This document shows, piece after piece, positions 43,150 to 54,978 of a stretch of 64,000 bases of DNA; positions within the stretch are counted from its first letter, which is position 1, and the number at the start of each line of letters is the position of its first letter. A program made the position numbers and the translations under genes. This DNA is from Anisus vortex. Taxonomy: Eukaryota; Mollusca; Gastropoda; Planorbidae. The stretch covers positions 13,753,852 through 13,817,851 of the forward strand of contig OX421507.1 in assembly GCA_949126835.1 (NCBI GenBank). The letters are read 5' to 3'. Under the pieces are notes generated by a model. It saw nothing but the letters and a program-made list of their open reading frames with translations. It was not told the origin of the DNA and searched no databases.

Positions 43150-45540
43150 GTGTGTTTACTTCTTTGTGCCACGTGACTTCTTGAATAATAAAAGTGAGTT
43201 AGATTATCCACACACGCACGCACGCACGCTCACAAAGATCTCACACAAAAAAAAACAGATAGCTTTTTGTTCTATCTTGGTTTAGGACTCCAGGGATCTC
43301 TTACGTCAGGACGTTAAGCCGCTTTGATCGGGACGCTATTTTACAACCTCCTTCCATTCCGGGACGGCGGAGTTACGCAGCCATTCCGTGATCTGATTTA
43401 ATCTACCTTAAAGTTATAGGTCGCTAAGACTGTCCTGCCCCCGGAGAATCTGAAAGTATATTCGTTACGGGGTAAACACTTTTCAAAACTCTATATTGTG
43501 ATCCGTTAGATACAGTGTTTATAAATATGTGTGTAGTGTCTACGTGTTGTTTATGTTTGTGTGTATTAGGAAGGGGTAGAGGAGTGAGGACGGAAGGCAG
43601 TCGAATATAGAAAACGTTAGTAGCCTACCTCTTAGTATTTGTGGTCCATCAAACTGAAATTGTTTGGTACATTATGCACTCAATCTTTTTAGCCCATTAT
43701 AAGAAACAAAGTTCGTGACAATTATACAATAAATAATGTCTTACATTATAAATATAGTGTTAATGTCTATTATGCATACGATTTTTTTAGTTTATTACAA
43801 ATAAAATGCTATTGTTCGATATATTCATAGCATTTCTGGTCCATTATTTATAAAATGTATTGTGTTCAACTTATATATATATATATATATATTGTATTTG
43901 ATATCCATTACAAATAAAGTTATTGTTTGCTAACATAAAACTTTTAATATGTCGTGGTCCCTGTGATAGACAATTCAACTTGCTATTTACATCCATCGGA
44001 CGCATAAAAACACAAGTTAGAATTTTCTTTTTTGCTCCATGAATTCCGTTGAAATTGATCTTCTTTATGTTTCATTATGTTTTTTTCCTTAGAGGCGTCT
44101 CCTTCTCAAGTAGCCACCCACACCCCGATTTTTACATTTATTTTTGCACATGTTGTCTGCATTTTGGGCGGAGGTTCTAAGTTCTAAGTTACATGAGCCC
44201 GCCCGCGTCTGCCTTGAGCGCATAGTTCTCTAATTCATTGAATGCTTAGCTACCTACTTAATTGTATTAGCTTACCATAAGGTTGTGTCGGTTGTGTGCG
44301 ATCATAGTTCGTTAGCCCGCATTTCTTCCTGGAAGAACATACGCTACACATAAATTAAATGTTCAAATAATATATAATACAATATTCCTTCACGATAGGC
44401 TAAAACAGAATAATATACAGTCATTTATTACCGTAAATTAAATTAAGCTTTATTTATGCGTTATTTGCCATACTAAAGCACTACCGTATAGGCTCAAATA
44501 AACGGTGAATTCGTTAAACTTCAGATTTTAAGGAAAAATGTTTGTGGTATTACGTCTAACTAACTTACGTTTAACTAACTTTTGGTTACGTAAATAGGTA
44601 AGAGGAAAGTTTAACTAACTTATTGCTATGTACATAGGAAAGTGGTTAATGTGTCATAGTTAACTAACTAGGCCCTACCTTATGAATGCATGATTATGCA
44701 ATGATACGTAGCCAACCTATGGCTACATGATTGTGCTAGTGATAACTAAAGCTTATTGATGACTGAAGTTTTTTTTTTCAAAGCATATTTTCTCCTTACG
44801 CCTCTAATTAAGTATAGTTGATAGGGTTTAAATTAGCCACGAAATGTGGAAAGGGGGGGATTGTGTGGCCACCACAATTCACAATGCACCACAATGAAAC
44901 GCGTTATAATAGTAAAGACTTGGGTGTGCCTTCTTGGTCCATAGCCCTGTAAGAACGGTAACTCAATGTCAAACAATACGAGAGATCAATGTGAAAAAGA
45001 ACAGGTCCAATTGAAATGACAAAAACAGCATTCTGTAAAGAACATTGGTGTTATTGTGAATGACACGGAAGCTTACCAAGACGCATACATTATTGATCCA
45101 TTTCGAGAGACAAGAAAGATAGCCTGGCCCTACTTCACGACGATTGGTTACTAAGCATGACACGGATAGATCATTACCAGAGACCAGATAGGTCACTGTG
45201 ATAGGTCAGTGTGAATGACATGATAGATAACTCTGAACTTAATTCTCTATGAAACTACCCCCCCCCCCCCACCACCACCACCAAGAAATTATCGCGCTAC
45301 ACTTGTGAATGATCGAATCGGAGACCCGGATGGATTGTATAGCCCACCAGACAGATATTTCACTATGACTGATTAGCTGAATGGGTCACCGTGACAGTCC
45401 GAATGCCAACAACCATTGAAATATGAATGGCCAATCAAAATTGTTGGTCTCCGTGTCCAGTTTCTCGCTGGTCCAATTTTATATCTTTAGCAGTCCGTAA
45501 ATCAAGAAATCACCTAATCAGGTTCCATAAAATAAAAAAA
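42850..45540. other. long gene-free stretch
   Basis: Contains CT tract (42893-42930), poly-T (43120-43148), (AT)n (43875-43893), a C run (45250) and possible traces of SINE family A near 44860-44950. No gene recognised. Confidence 0.5.
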
Positions 45541-45889
45541 AGAACTTCTACAAATGTAACAAGAACATAAAACAATTTTTACCTGACATGAGTTAGACCT
45601 TTACTAGAATGTGCACCTTTAGTTTAAGATTCATCAACTAAAGAAAACATGAGAGAAAAATACAAACTAGAACAATTTTAGAAAAGAAAATGCAAGGTTT
45701 ATTTCTGATAGTAAATCACTAAACCTAGAAACGCTAGAGGTCACGAACAGATCAGGAAAACCAGTAACTTAACATCATTTATAACATTAATAGAAATGCC
45801 AGACTAGACTTGGACCACGGATGAGCGTAGGGCGCAAAAAATAATCTTTTTTATAGAAGGAGCATCTGTAATATTATATAAGATAAGGT
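45541..45889 (+). mobile_element. CR1-like LINE fragment with internal deletion
   Basis: Begins at the NFYKCNKNIKLK-like segment, continues through the LEYA and LNLETLED regions, then skips to NLTSFKTL and the full 3' end (GACTTGGACCACGGATGAGC, tail TATATAAGATAAGG). Confidence 0.75.
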
Positions 45890-46135
45890 TAGAAGGGCAA
45901 AGAGTAAAGTAGTAATAAAACATGAGGCATTTAATTTTATAACATAGTAGAAATACAACACAATAACAATCTATTACCATATTCGGATTGGCGTTAGGTG
46001 TAAGAGCACTTTTCGTTTTCCTCATTGTAAGAACAAACGCGAGTAGCATCCGGCATAGACTGAGTTTCCCGAACAAAGCAGGAAAGCCCAGCATCTAATT
46101 AACATCATTCAAAACCTTAATTAAAATGCAAGACC
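45890..46135 (+). mobile_element. second CR1-like LINE fragment, directly adjacent
   Basis: Starts abruptly at AGAAGGGCAAAGAGTAAAGT (compare 22921) right after the tail of the previous fragment and ends at AAAATGCAAGACC without a tail. Confidence 0.7.
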
Positions 46136-46984
46136 ACGTTTTTCAAGTAAAGTGCCTCAACTTCCCGAAAAAATGCGAGCTTTGAAGATTTATAAGACTT
46201 GTAGAGCAGAGTACACCAGCTTCATTGACTATGGCATACGCGGGGGATTGTGTGGCCGAGTAAAATAGTTTGAGTCTTCACATTCCACAACGGATACACA
46301 CCTCGTAGCCAAGTTGACTTGGAATATATTCAGTGTGGATAAATTCAAAAACAACAACTAGTATCCCCATCCGTCAACTGTGTCATAAATAAATCCAGGA
46401 GAAATTCTCTTCACTGTTTATATATCTTCATAAACTATAAACAGATTGACGCGCGCGTGCATAATTAAATCCTTGCTCCCGTGGCGTCCTCGCCCTCACG
46501 TGCACTTCGGTGCGTTTCATCACTTGTGGAAAATGCTGGTAGCTGGGACGGTGGGGGTGGGGGTGCTGACGGCTTACAAGAATCTCGTGTGTGCACTTGT
46601 CAGGTTTTCAAATCTCTTCACATAGACGTATTGAAATAACGCCAATCATACAATCATAGGCGTCTGTGGGGGACATGATCACAACCCTAAGGTAGGGTGA
46701 AAGTTGTGTTATCAGCGTATGTCCATCGAGTGTTTGTTCCGAGGGACAGATAGCTACACAAAAAAAAACAAGCCAACCTTTCTTGCTGTCTTCAAACCAA
46801 GCAATACCATGAGGATCGTTGAGATACAGTATTTTCTATTTAAGATTAAAGTATTTTCACTGGCCTAAACTTAAAGACTGGATGACTGGGTTGTTTGCGC
46901 ACATGTGACCTTTTTTGAAGCGAAGAGGATGCCGGTGTGACTCTGGGTAAGACGGGAAGTTTGATAGCTGGGTACCAGTTCCCA
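46136..46984. other. intergenic
   Basis: A short trace of SINE family A near 46200-46260 (GGCATACGCGGGGGATTGTG). Nothing else recognised. Confidence 0.45.
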
Positions 46985-47262
46985 GTGTCGCCGGACACAA
47001 AAACACATTTATTCTGAGTGATCTCCTTTAAATTGTTCGGCGCCTACACCGTGGAACAGCTTGCCCCAGACACTGAGGAATTTCTGAGTTCTATAAGAAA
47101 AGTTTGAAAACCATTATCCCTTGGCTAGTGTTTTCCTGTGCCGCCACCATATCACAAGCGATTGAATCGTGGAAAGAAAGCCATTGATCCTGCTAAATTC
47201 AACAGCAAGAAAAGATGCGCTATGTAAATAGTCTTTATTATTATTATTATTATTATTATTAC
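46985..47262 (+). mobile_element. L2-like LINE 3' end
   Basis: GGCGCCTACACCGTGGAACA parallels the APSLWNGLPETL coding of 13640-13680. The tail is GATGCGCTATGTAAATAGTC plus (ATT)n. Confidence 0.65.
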
Positions 47263-48100
47263 TCTTTTTTTTTTCTTTCACAGTCGTAAAACGTGTCTCC
47301 TTATTTCTTATATCAACTCCGGTTTTTTTTTTCTGTTTTATTCGTTTTCAAAATGTTGACCTTTTATTACCAGGATCTCATTACGACATTAACCAGAGTT
47401 CCAGGATCTCATTACGACATTAACCAGAATTCCAGACATTTGAAATAACAAATATCGTCAGGGATTTTCTTCTTTTTTCATAAATGCCATAGTTTAAATT
47501 ACTGGCTTTTCTGGTATAAGGAGTTTGCATTTATTAACATGTTGTTTTTGTTGTGGTTGTGTGTGTGAGTGTATATCTCTTCTCGTTGACGCTAGGAGTT
47601 TTTATTCCTTGATAGTCTCATCCTTTCTCTGTAGTAATTGTTCCATTTCTCATTCATTCCATGTTTATTAAGAATATAAATTATATCATAAGAACCACAC
47701 ATTTTGACAGACAATTAGTCTAGAAATATTCTTCCCGATTATTAATGGCATGTAAATAAAATTGTGTTGTTGTTTTTTTTGTCGCCAAAAAAGTTTTATA
47801 AGAAAACTAAATGTTTGAGCTACTTTGCATTTGTGAGAATGTTATCAGAGATCTCAATGCTTACTTTTTTCTACATAGATCTATGTTTTATATGGGTGAT
47901 GGGTGAGGCTGATATTTATTATGTCTTCTATCAGGGGTGTTCTAGCCCCCAACTACCCACCCATAGTTACGCAGATGTTGGAACATAAAGAAAAACACAG
48001 CAAGAAGTAGAAAGAAAGGGGAAAGATACACACGTTCAAGACAAATAATTTCTAATGAAGCATCGGCTATACAAATTTCAAAGATTATGATTATTTGTGA
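47263..48100. other. AT-rich intergenic
   Basis: A 28-bp stretch (CCAGGATCTCATTACGACAT...) is duplicated at about 47371-47430. No gene seen. Confidence 0.5.
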
Positions 48101-48101
48101 A

Positions 48102-48340
48102 GCCGGCTGGTCTAGTGGTTAGCACACCGGACTGTCGACCAAAAACTATCGGACAGGTCGCGGGTTCTATCCCTGCCACCGGCGGATCCCTGTCACCCTG
48201 CAGGAGTTTTGGGCCTGTAAACGTATTTGCGCCAGCAGGCAGCACTATGTTTACAGCAGCGCATAGAACTGTTCCCAACAGGAACGGGATATGCGCTATA
48301 TAAATCTCATATTTATTTATTTATTTTATTTATTTATTTG
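48102..48340 (+). mobile_element. tRNA-derived SINE, family B
   Basis: GGCTGGTCTAGTGGTTAGCA (box A) and GGTCGCGGGTTCTATCCCTG (box B), then a body with CCCTGCAGGAGTTTTGGGCC and CAGCAGGCAGCACTATG, ending GATATGCGCTATATAAATC and an (ATTT)n tail. The 3' end matches those of the L2-like LINEs in this window. A degraded copy is at 34912. Confidence 0.85.
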
Positions 48341-48810
48341 CTGTAAGGAATCAACATGTACGAGAAATGTTACAAGATTAAAAATTGTGCTTTTGAGACA
48401 ATTTTTTTTAATTTTTGTTAATTTTTTTTTTTGGGGGGGGGGGAAGAGGGGGGTAGATGTCTGATCTATATACATATTTTTTAAAAGGGGGTAGGGGTGG
48501 GGGGAGGATAGCAAAGGGTTTTTCTTTATTTCTATGTTGTTGTTCAAAGTGAACAGAATAATGAACGCTTTAAGATGTACGTAAAGTGCAAGAGAATCGC
48601 TCAACAGCTTAGATGTATCATATATATGAACTAATGGCGATTAGCTTTCAGATTAGCCGAAGAAACATTATAGATAGAAAAGGTCATGGCCAAGCTGCAT
48701 GTAAATACTACAGCAAACAACAATAAAACAACAACAATACTAGAACATAGATTAAAGATTGCTATTCTAAAATGTAATCGAAATCTTTCCATTAATTTCA
48801 CTGAAAACAA
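48341..48810. other. intergenic with G runs
   Basis: G runs near 48433 and 48498. No gene seen. Confidence 0.5.
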
Positions 48811-49097
48811 TCAAAGACTATAATAAGATGGACCACTTGCTTTAATATTTATGCTTTTTGATGATTCGAATGACTTCTTTTCAGAATCTCCAATTCCCTG
48901 CTGTACACTTCCGCTTCATTTAATCGCTATAATTTTCTCAATGGAAAATTAAAATTGCAGCGGAAACCTTTAGACTTTAGACAGACGTAGGAGCGTTGAA
49001 GTCATTTAAGACAGCGTTATTGGATTCGCACGGAAAAAAAGAACATATAAGCTCTAAATAAAGAGCTAGCGGTCCATCTTTTTATAGTCTTTGATAC
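48811..49097. mobile_element. MITE with about 28-bp inverted ends
   Basis: Left end ATCAAAGACTATAATAAGAT followed by GGACC; the reverse complement of the right end (ATCAAAGACTATAAAAAGAT then GGACC) is nearly the same. Internal TTTCTCAATGGAAAATTAAA and GCGTTATTGGATTCGCACGG recur in reverse in the repeat at 53296-53573. No coding. Confidence 0.65.
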
Positions 49098-51220
49098 AAT
49101 GGACATCCATGTTGCAAAAGTTGAAGAAATTTCATTGCGTATACAAATACAATTAGGATTCTAATTCTTTAAATCATTTCTATTATTAACTTCGTCTGCA
49201 TCCGTATGTTTTTGGCGGGCGACAGGATCTTCGGAATGACAAATCGACCCACTTTCCACCATTTGATCGAGCTCGAATTTTGCACATAGATGTATTTCCG
49301 ATGAAAACATAATTATTCTTTCAAATTCTCAGCCACATAAATAAATCATGTTTTAACACATCTGTGTGACATATTTTCCCTCCAGCCCTTAAAAAAAATA
49401 TTTATAGATCTATTAACCCTTACAATCCCGGGCGCGTATATAGCGGAACTGAAGGCAGCATAGATAGAAGTAGGTCGGTACGGGAAGGGTTAACATCGCA
49501 TTTCGTTTGTTTCTTACCTTGTTAATGGCAGAGATAAAGAACTTCAGAAGTATAATGCATAACAAAAATTTATAATATGAAGGCTTTATCCGAAAATCAT
49601 TATTTTTAGATTTGTGTGATTTGTAAAGCTAAATAATTATCATGCTATTATATCTTTTGCCTTGTTTTGTTTTGTATATATATATATCATCATTGGCTCC
49701 ATAGTCTCGAAAGACGATTAGATTTGCGCTCCTGTGATTTGGCCAGCCATGCAAAATTGACTGTGTCTGTGGAGACCTATCCTTGAGAGACAGGCTCTGT
49801 CGCATCTCTGGCACTTGAAAGCTGGACCGTTGGAGATTGTTAGGGGCAGCCTGTGTTCTTTACTTTTCTTCGCTGCTCTTTATATATATTTATATATATG
49901 TACACTATTGCGGTCTGCTATGTTTGTGGAAATTATTACATTACAGTAGTCGTGACAATTATCGTGCTGCTACTTAAAAAATATTAAGTTTCAAACAGAC
50001 AATAATAATACTGTAAAAAATGTTTAAGTACAAACAATAATCGTTGGCCTAGAAAATTAACTACATATAAAATAATTCGACAAACACGTTTTCATTATTA
50101 TTCTTTATTGTTGTTAAAATTCGGTCGTTACTTTAGTTGTTATATTTCTATTGAATAATAAAACTACAAACATTTTACGTTCATTATAAACAAAAAAACT
50201 AAAACATTTGAAATTGTCTACAAGTCTAGCTCTCTGCATCAGAAATTCTAAACCCTTGATCCAGTTTGAGTCCCTCTGAAGCTTTCCTGCTTGTAGACAA
50301 TGCCAATTTACCTATTCGTAACTGACATTGAGTGGTCCTGGAATGACATACAACTTGTTTCTTCTTGATTCTTCCATAGAGCCGTCTGACACTCAATAAG
50401 AACGGAATTGCGATGTTCATTTACCTCAATGAGGTTTTGGGAGATCTGATCTACTCGACACTTACCTGAGTTCCAGACTGCAGGTAAGTTCAATTTATCT
50501 GTAGAGTATTGCAGCTCATAGACGCTGTTTCATATACTGAGACTTTAGTAAGTATTATGGCAGAGGCGGCATTGGGGGGGGGGGGGGGGGCGGGGGGATA
50601 GCAACTGGGGCGACCTTCCGCCAAGTCCAGGGCGAGAGAGTGGCCCCCTCTGTAGAAGATTTTGTTTGTCACCTTCATCTCATCGTAGAAATATCCCGTT
50701 CCTCTGCAACACATTTAAATATGTCGTAGTTTAGACTTATAGTGGCATGTTTTATAACAATAAGAAGAAGTCGTACAACGTTAGAAGCCGACTAGCGTGT
50801 AAGCGTTATGTATAACATAACCTACTCTTACGGCCCTACGGCCCCATAATGTGACACTCACCCAGTGAATCTCGCACTGTTAAGGCCTCTTCTCTTATTC
50901 TAGATTTGGAGAGGGTTCTTTAGTATTTAATTTCAACCGGTACCGGGACAGACAAGCAAAATGACCGGGTCACACAAAGAAGATGAAAAGCTCAAAACCT
51001 AGATCAAGATTATCTTAATGTATTACCAGATAGACTTATAACAGTGTATTGAAACACAAATAGATATTTTGTTTTATTAGAAGCCGATGTTAGCTACAGC
51101 ATTCGAGTATAGGCTTTGTTAGTCTCAAACAGATGTGGAAACTCATATCTGTTGTAAATGCTGGATTAGGCGTGAATGTATGAGTGGGTCACGATATAGA
51201 AGTCTATAAATAACGCCTTT
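49098..51220. other. intergenic, one unclassified repeat-like block
   Basis: TTGGCTCCATAGTCTCGAAA with the following 180 bp (49690-49870) looks repeat-like but unclassified. A G run lies at 50574-50596. No gene supported. Confidence 0.45.
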
Positions 51221-51695
51221 TTGTCTATCTGTCTATCTGTCTATCTGTCTATCTGTCTATCTGTCTGTCTATCTGTCTATCTGTCTATCTGTCTATCTGT
51301 CTATTAGTCTATTTGTCTATGTGTCTATCTGTCTATCTTTCTATCTGTCTATTAGTCTATTTGTCTATGTGTCTATTAGTCTATTTGTCTATTTGTCTAT
51401 CTGTCTATCTGTCTATATGTCTATTAGTCTATCTGTCTATCTGTCTATCTGTCTATCTGTCTATCTGTCTATCTGTCTATCTGTCTATCTGTCTATCTGT
51501 CTATCTGTCTATTAGTCTATTAGTCTATTAGTCTATCTGTCTATCTGTCTATCTGTCTATATGTCTATTAGTCTATCTGTCTATCTGTCTATCTGTCGAT
51601 CTGTCCGTCTATCCGCCTATCCGTCTATCCATCTATCCGTCTATCTGTCTATCCGTCTATCTGTCTCTCTGCCTATCGGTCTATTTATCTATTTA
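51221..51695. repeat. tetranucleotide array (TCTG/TCTA)n
   Basis: About 470 bp of GTCTATCT with TTAGTCTA and TTTGTCTA variants in patches. ORFs are artefacts. Confidence 0.97.
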
Positions 51696-53295
51696 TCTAT
51701 ATGTGTGTTACTGTTTCTTTGTAAGAGTGTATACGTGTAGGGGTGTGGCTCTTTTGGGCACGACTAACCCAGAACGCAACTCTGGTATTTCAACTCTTAA
51801 AACATAGCCATAGGCATACCCAATTAAAAAATCAATTACGGCTTATTTCACCATAATAATATAACACTGTTTCGTTAAAAACGTTATTTTTTTTTTTACT
51901 TTGTACATCTACTGTGGTCCGGTCACCCCTGAGGTCTGCGTTTAACTTTGAAAAAAAAACAACACAACAACTTGATGTAACACCACAGTGCAGACAGACC
52001 GACGACCCAGGAGTGTCTCTGTTTGCAAAACACAGTTAAGCGAGCACTACGTTGAAAGGGTTAACTTAATTACGACATGATGCACATAGCGCTGGTTTTG
52101 TGTTTTTTCTTTGCGTCCCTTTTCGTATTTATTTTCTTCTGTTTTTTATTTTTTATTTTTGTAAAACTAAAACTGGCTTGAACTTGAACATTAAAAAGAT
52201 GGAAACCTATTTTGAGAGAAACCATAGATGATGGGGAGAGAGAGAAAAAAATGGAGGGGGTGGGAGGAGTGGACGCTGGCTTAATGGAGTTCAACGAACA
52301 CGAACTCTGGCTGGCTATACAACATAAGTATTAACAAGCAAAACAACGACATTAACTGGGGAAAAATAGAAGTATTTCCGTGACCTAGATAATATTGAAG
52401 GCCGAAGCGTTCAGTGGGAAAAACAAACCAAATACGTCACATCCGGAGGCTAGCTATTCATTTCATTTTGAAAGTAATTACGGGATTTAAATCGCAAAAC
52501 TAAAAATTTAGCTATCAAATAAATTCATTTAGCTTACCCGAACATTTTCATTGAAAATCGTTTGCTATATTATATTCATGTTATTACTTACAACATCATT
52601 ATTTACAATAGATTATTATCTCTATGTATTTTGCCAATGTGTTTTAAATTAAATTACACTTGTTATCCAAATATACAAAAGCTGTAACTGATAGATCTAC
52701 CATTTTTTATATTTGATTTAATTTAGTTTGAGAAAATGTTAGCTATAACAGAAAAGATTGGCAGGCATTTGTTCCCAAATCAAACATTATAAATGTTATA
52801 GACTTTCTAGTTGATTTAAGCAGTTTTCCTGACTTAAATATGTATAGACTGCTTCTTTAAAGAGTTTAGGATTATATTTCTTTTATATTTAAATATGGAT
52901 ACAAAAGGAGAAAATAAAGATATTGGCCTGTTGGTATTTTCTAAAGGAAATTGTGTGTGTGTGTGTGTGTGTGTTTTATAGAAAAATAAAAACTCATCAA
53001 GTTAGGCATTGTGTATTAATCTACACCAACACAATCATCTAACGATGTCTCAATCGTACAAACATTGAGATATACGAGAACTAAATCCTGGTTAACGAAG
53101 CAAATGCAAATAGCATAATAACAACAACAAAATAACAACAAAATAACGAAATAACAACAGCAGAAAAAAATATGTCTTTAAAGATCGGCAAATGGACTCG
53201 AGCAATCAAATATAAAGTCCCACAATTCAATTTGATCACACTACTACCCATAAACTAAACCCAGTTAGTCACACACAAAGGGACTAAACAAAAAA
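51696..53295. other. AT-rich intergenic
   Basis: GT tract at 52952-52973. No gene recognised. Confidence 0.5.
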
Positions 53296-53573
53296 TCAAA
53301 GACTATAATATTTTTAGATCCTAAGTGTTGTTGTTTTCCGTGCGCAGCCAAATAACGCCTGTCCTAAATGACTCCTTAACGTTCCTAAAGTTTTCCGCTG
53401 TAGAAAACGTTCGATTTTAATCTTAATTTTCCATTGAAAAAAATCATAGCAAATTACTCAGCCGGAAGTCTAGAGAACAAGTTGCGATCGGAAATTCCTA
53501 AACAGAGCATTGCAAGTTATCAAATAGCAGAAGCAGTATCGTAGCAATTGGTCCATCTTATTATAGCCTAATA
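53296..53573. mobile_element. MITE, second diverged copy (inverted interior)
   Basis: Starts TCAAAGACTATAATATTTTT and ends ATTGGTCCATCTTATTATAG, as expected for the family ends. The interior (TTTTCCATTGAAAAAAATCA; AAATAACGCCTGTCC) is the reverse complement of the interior of the copy at 48811. Confidence 0.55.
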
Positions 53574-54189
53574 TCGCTCTTGTTACATAAACACGTACAC
53601 CAAACCAACACAGCGCAAAAACATACAAAACACAAGACGTTATTTACACAGCGTTATCAACAAGATTCAGTTTTAAAAACAACAACTCTCCAACAAAACA
53701 CAGACATACTTAAAATAACCCAGACACGATTTCCTTTCAACATCTTCTGATATGCTCAAACAAGATCTTTCCCTCTCTGGAATGCAGAACATACAATTTG
53801 AAGGAAAAAAAAATACATTTAAGAAAAAAGAAGGAGGGAGGGGCGAAAACTCGTGTCTCAAAAACAAACAGACAAAGAGCACACATAGACACACACACAC
53901 ACACACAGACACATACACACACGACACACATATACTGTATTATCCCGAGAAATGATGTTTTGATGGAAGGAGACCAGACAGAATTAGCAGCATTGGGTGA
54001 TACAGGGCAGAGATTATGCCGTGATGAAACACGTATCAGATAGACGTTTTGGCTCATGAAGGAATTCGTTTCAAGACATTGGGAAATTAGAGCAGTAAAA
54101 TGAATGCAGGCACCGTGTACTGCATGTTGAGCACATATAGATAAAAATTTAAACAAACTAAAACAAGACAATAGAGTATGAAGTATAAT
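53574..54189. other. intergenic
   Basis: CA tract near 53890-53930. Nothing else recognised. Confidence 0.5.
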
Positions 54190-54430
54190 GAAGTATGAAG
54201 ATGGAGACTTTCCCTGCTTACTAGCAACAGATTTGACACCAACTTTTGATAATAGCGTGCCAAAATAAAGATTTCTAATTTGATCAGCGTGCCAATAGCC
54301 TAAAAGATATCCTATTTTTTTCTTGTAAAAGACATTTGAATCGTCTTTTTAGAGGGTCTGTCGCGTGCCATTGGAAATCGCCTTGCGTGCCATGTCTTGC
54401 AAGCGTTTCCTAGGTTTCCAACCCTTGGCA
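54190..54430 (-). mobile_element. possible hAT-like end
   Basis: The minus strand begins CCAAGGGTTGGAAACCTAGG and contains repeated GGCACGC words, similar in style to the end of hAT family A. The other end is not clear. Confidence 0.35.
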
Positions 54431-54978
54431 TGCACAATGTGTGTAACAAGCAGTTGGATTTTTTAAATTACTTTTTTTAAGCGCGTCATGTAAGAAAGAA
54501 AGTCAAGGCCTGTAAAACTCATGTGAAGTTCTAAACGATGTGGCACAGACAATCTTTTAGCATTAAAACTGTCTATCTGTCTTCTTCCCTGTCTAACTTA
54601 CTATCTGTATATTTGTTTAACGGTCTATCTTTCTTGTAGCTTGGAACCAATTAAACGATTCCAAATAGAAGAGAAGTCTATGGGAAATCGCCTCATAGAA
54701 CGTACGGTCTGCCGAAACGGACAATATATAGAAACGCGTTTGGGTGAGACAACATGTAACTTGACAACCAACCCCCCCCCCCCACACACACACACAACAT
54801 CTAGAGTGCAGTCTGCGTCACATTTGTCACATGATCAGTTAACACGTCACGAGCCTGCTTGACGCTGAATGTTCCATCAATACTTTAAAACTCAAAATCT
54901 TCTCGCTTTCAAAAAATTGATATTTTTTATTCCAAAACCGTGAGCGAAAATACGACAAAAGTGTTATGAGTGAGAGAA

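Noticed and set aside
48102..48175. Possible functional tRNA gene
   Set aside because: Box A and B are present, but the region between does not give a convincing cloverleaf and the sequence continues into a SINE body with a LINE-type tail.
50566..50660. GGCAGAGGCGGCATTGGGG as a transposon end
   Set aside because: Looks like a hAT-style terminus but no partner end or target duplication was found.
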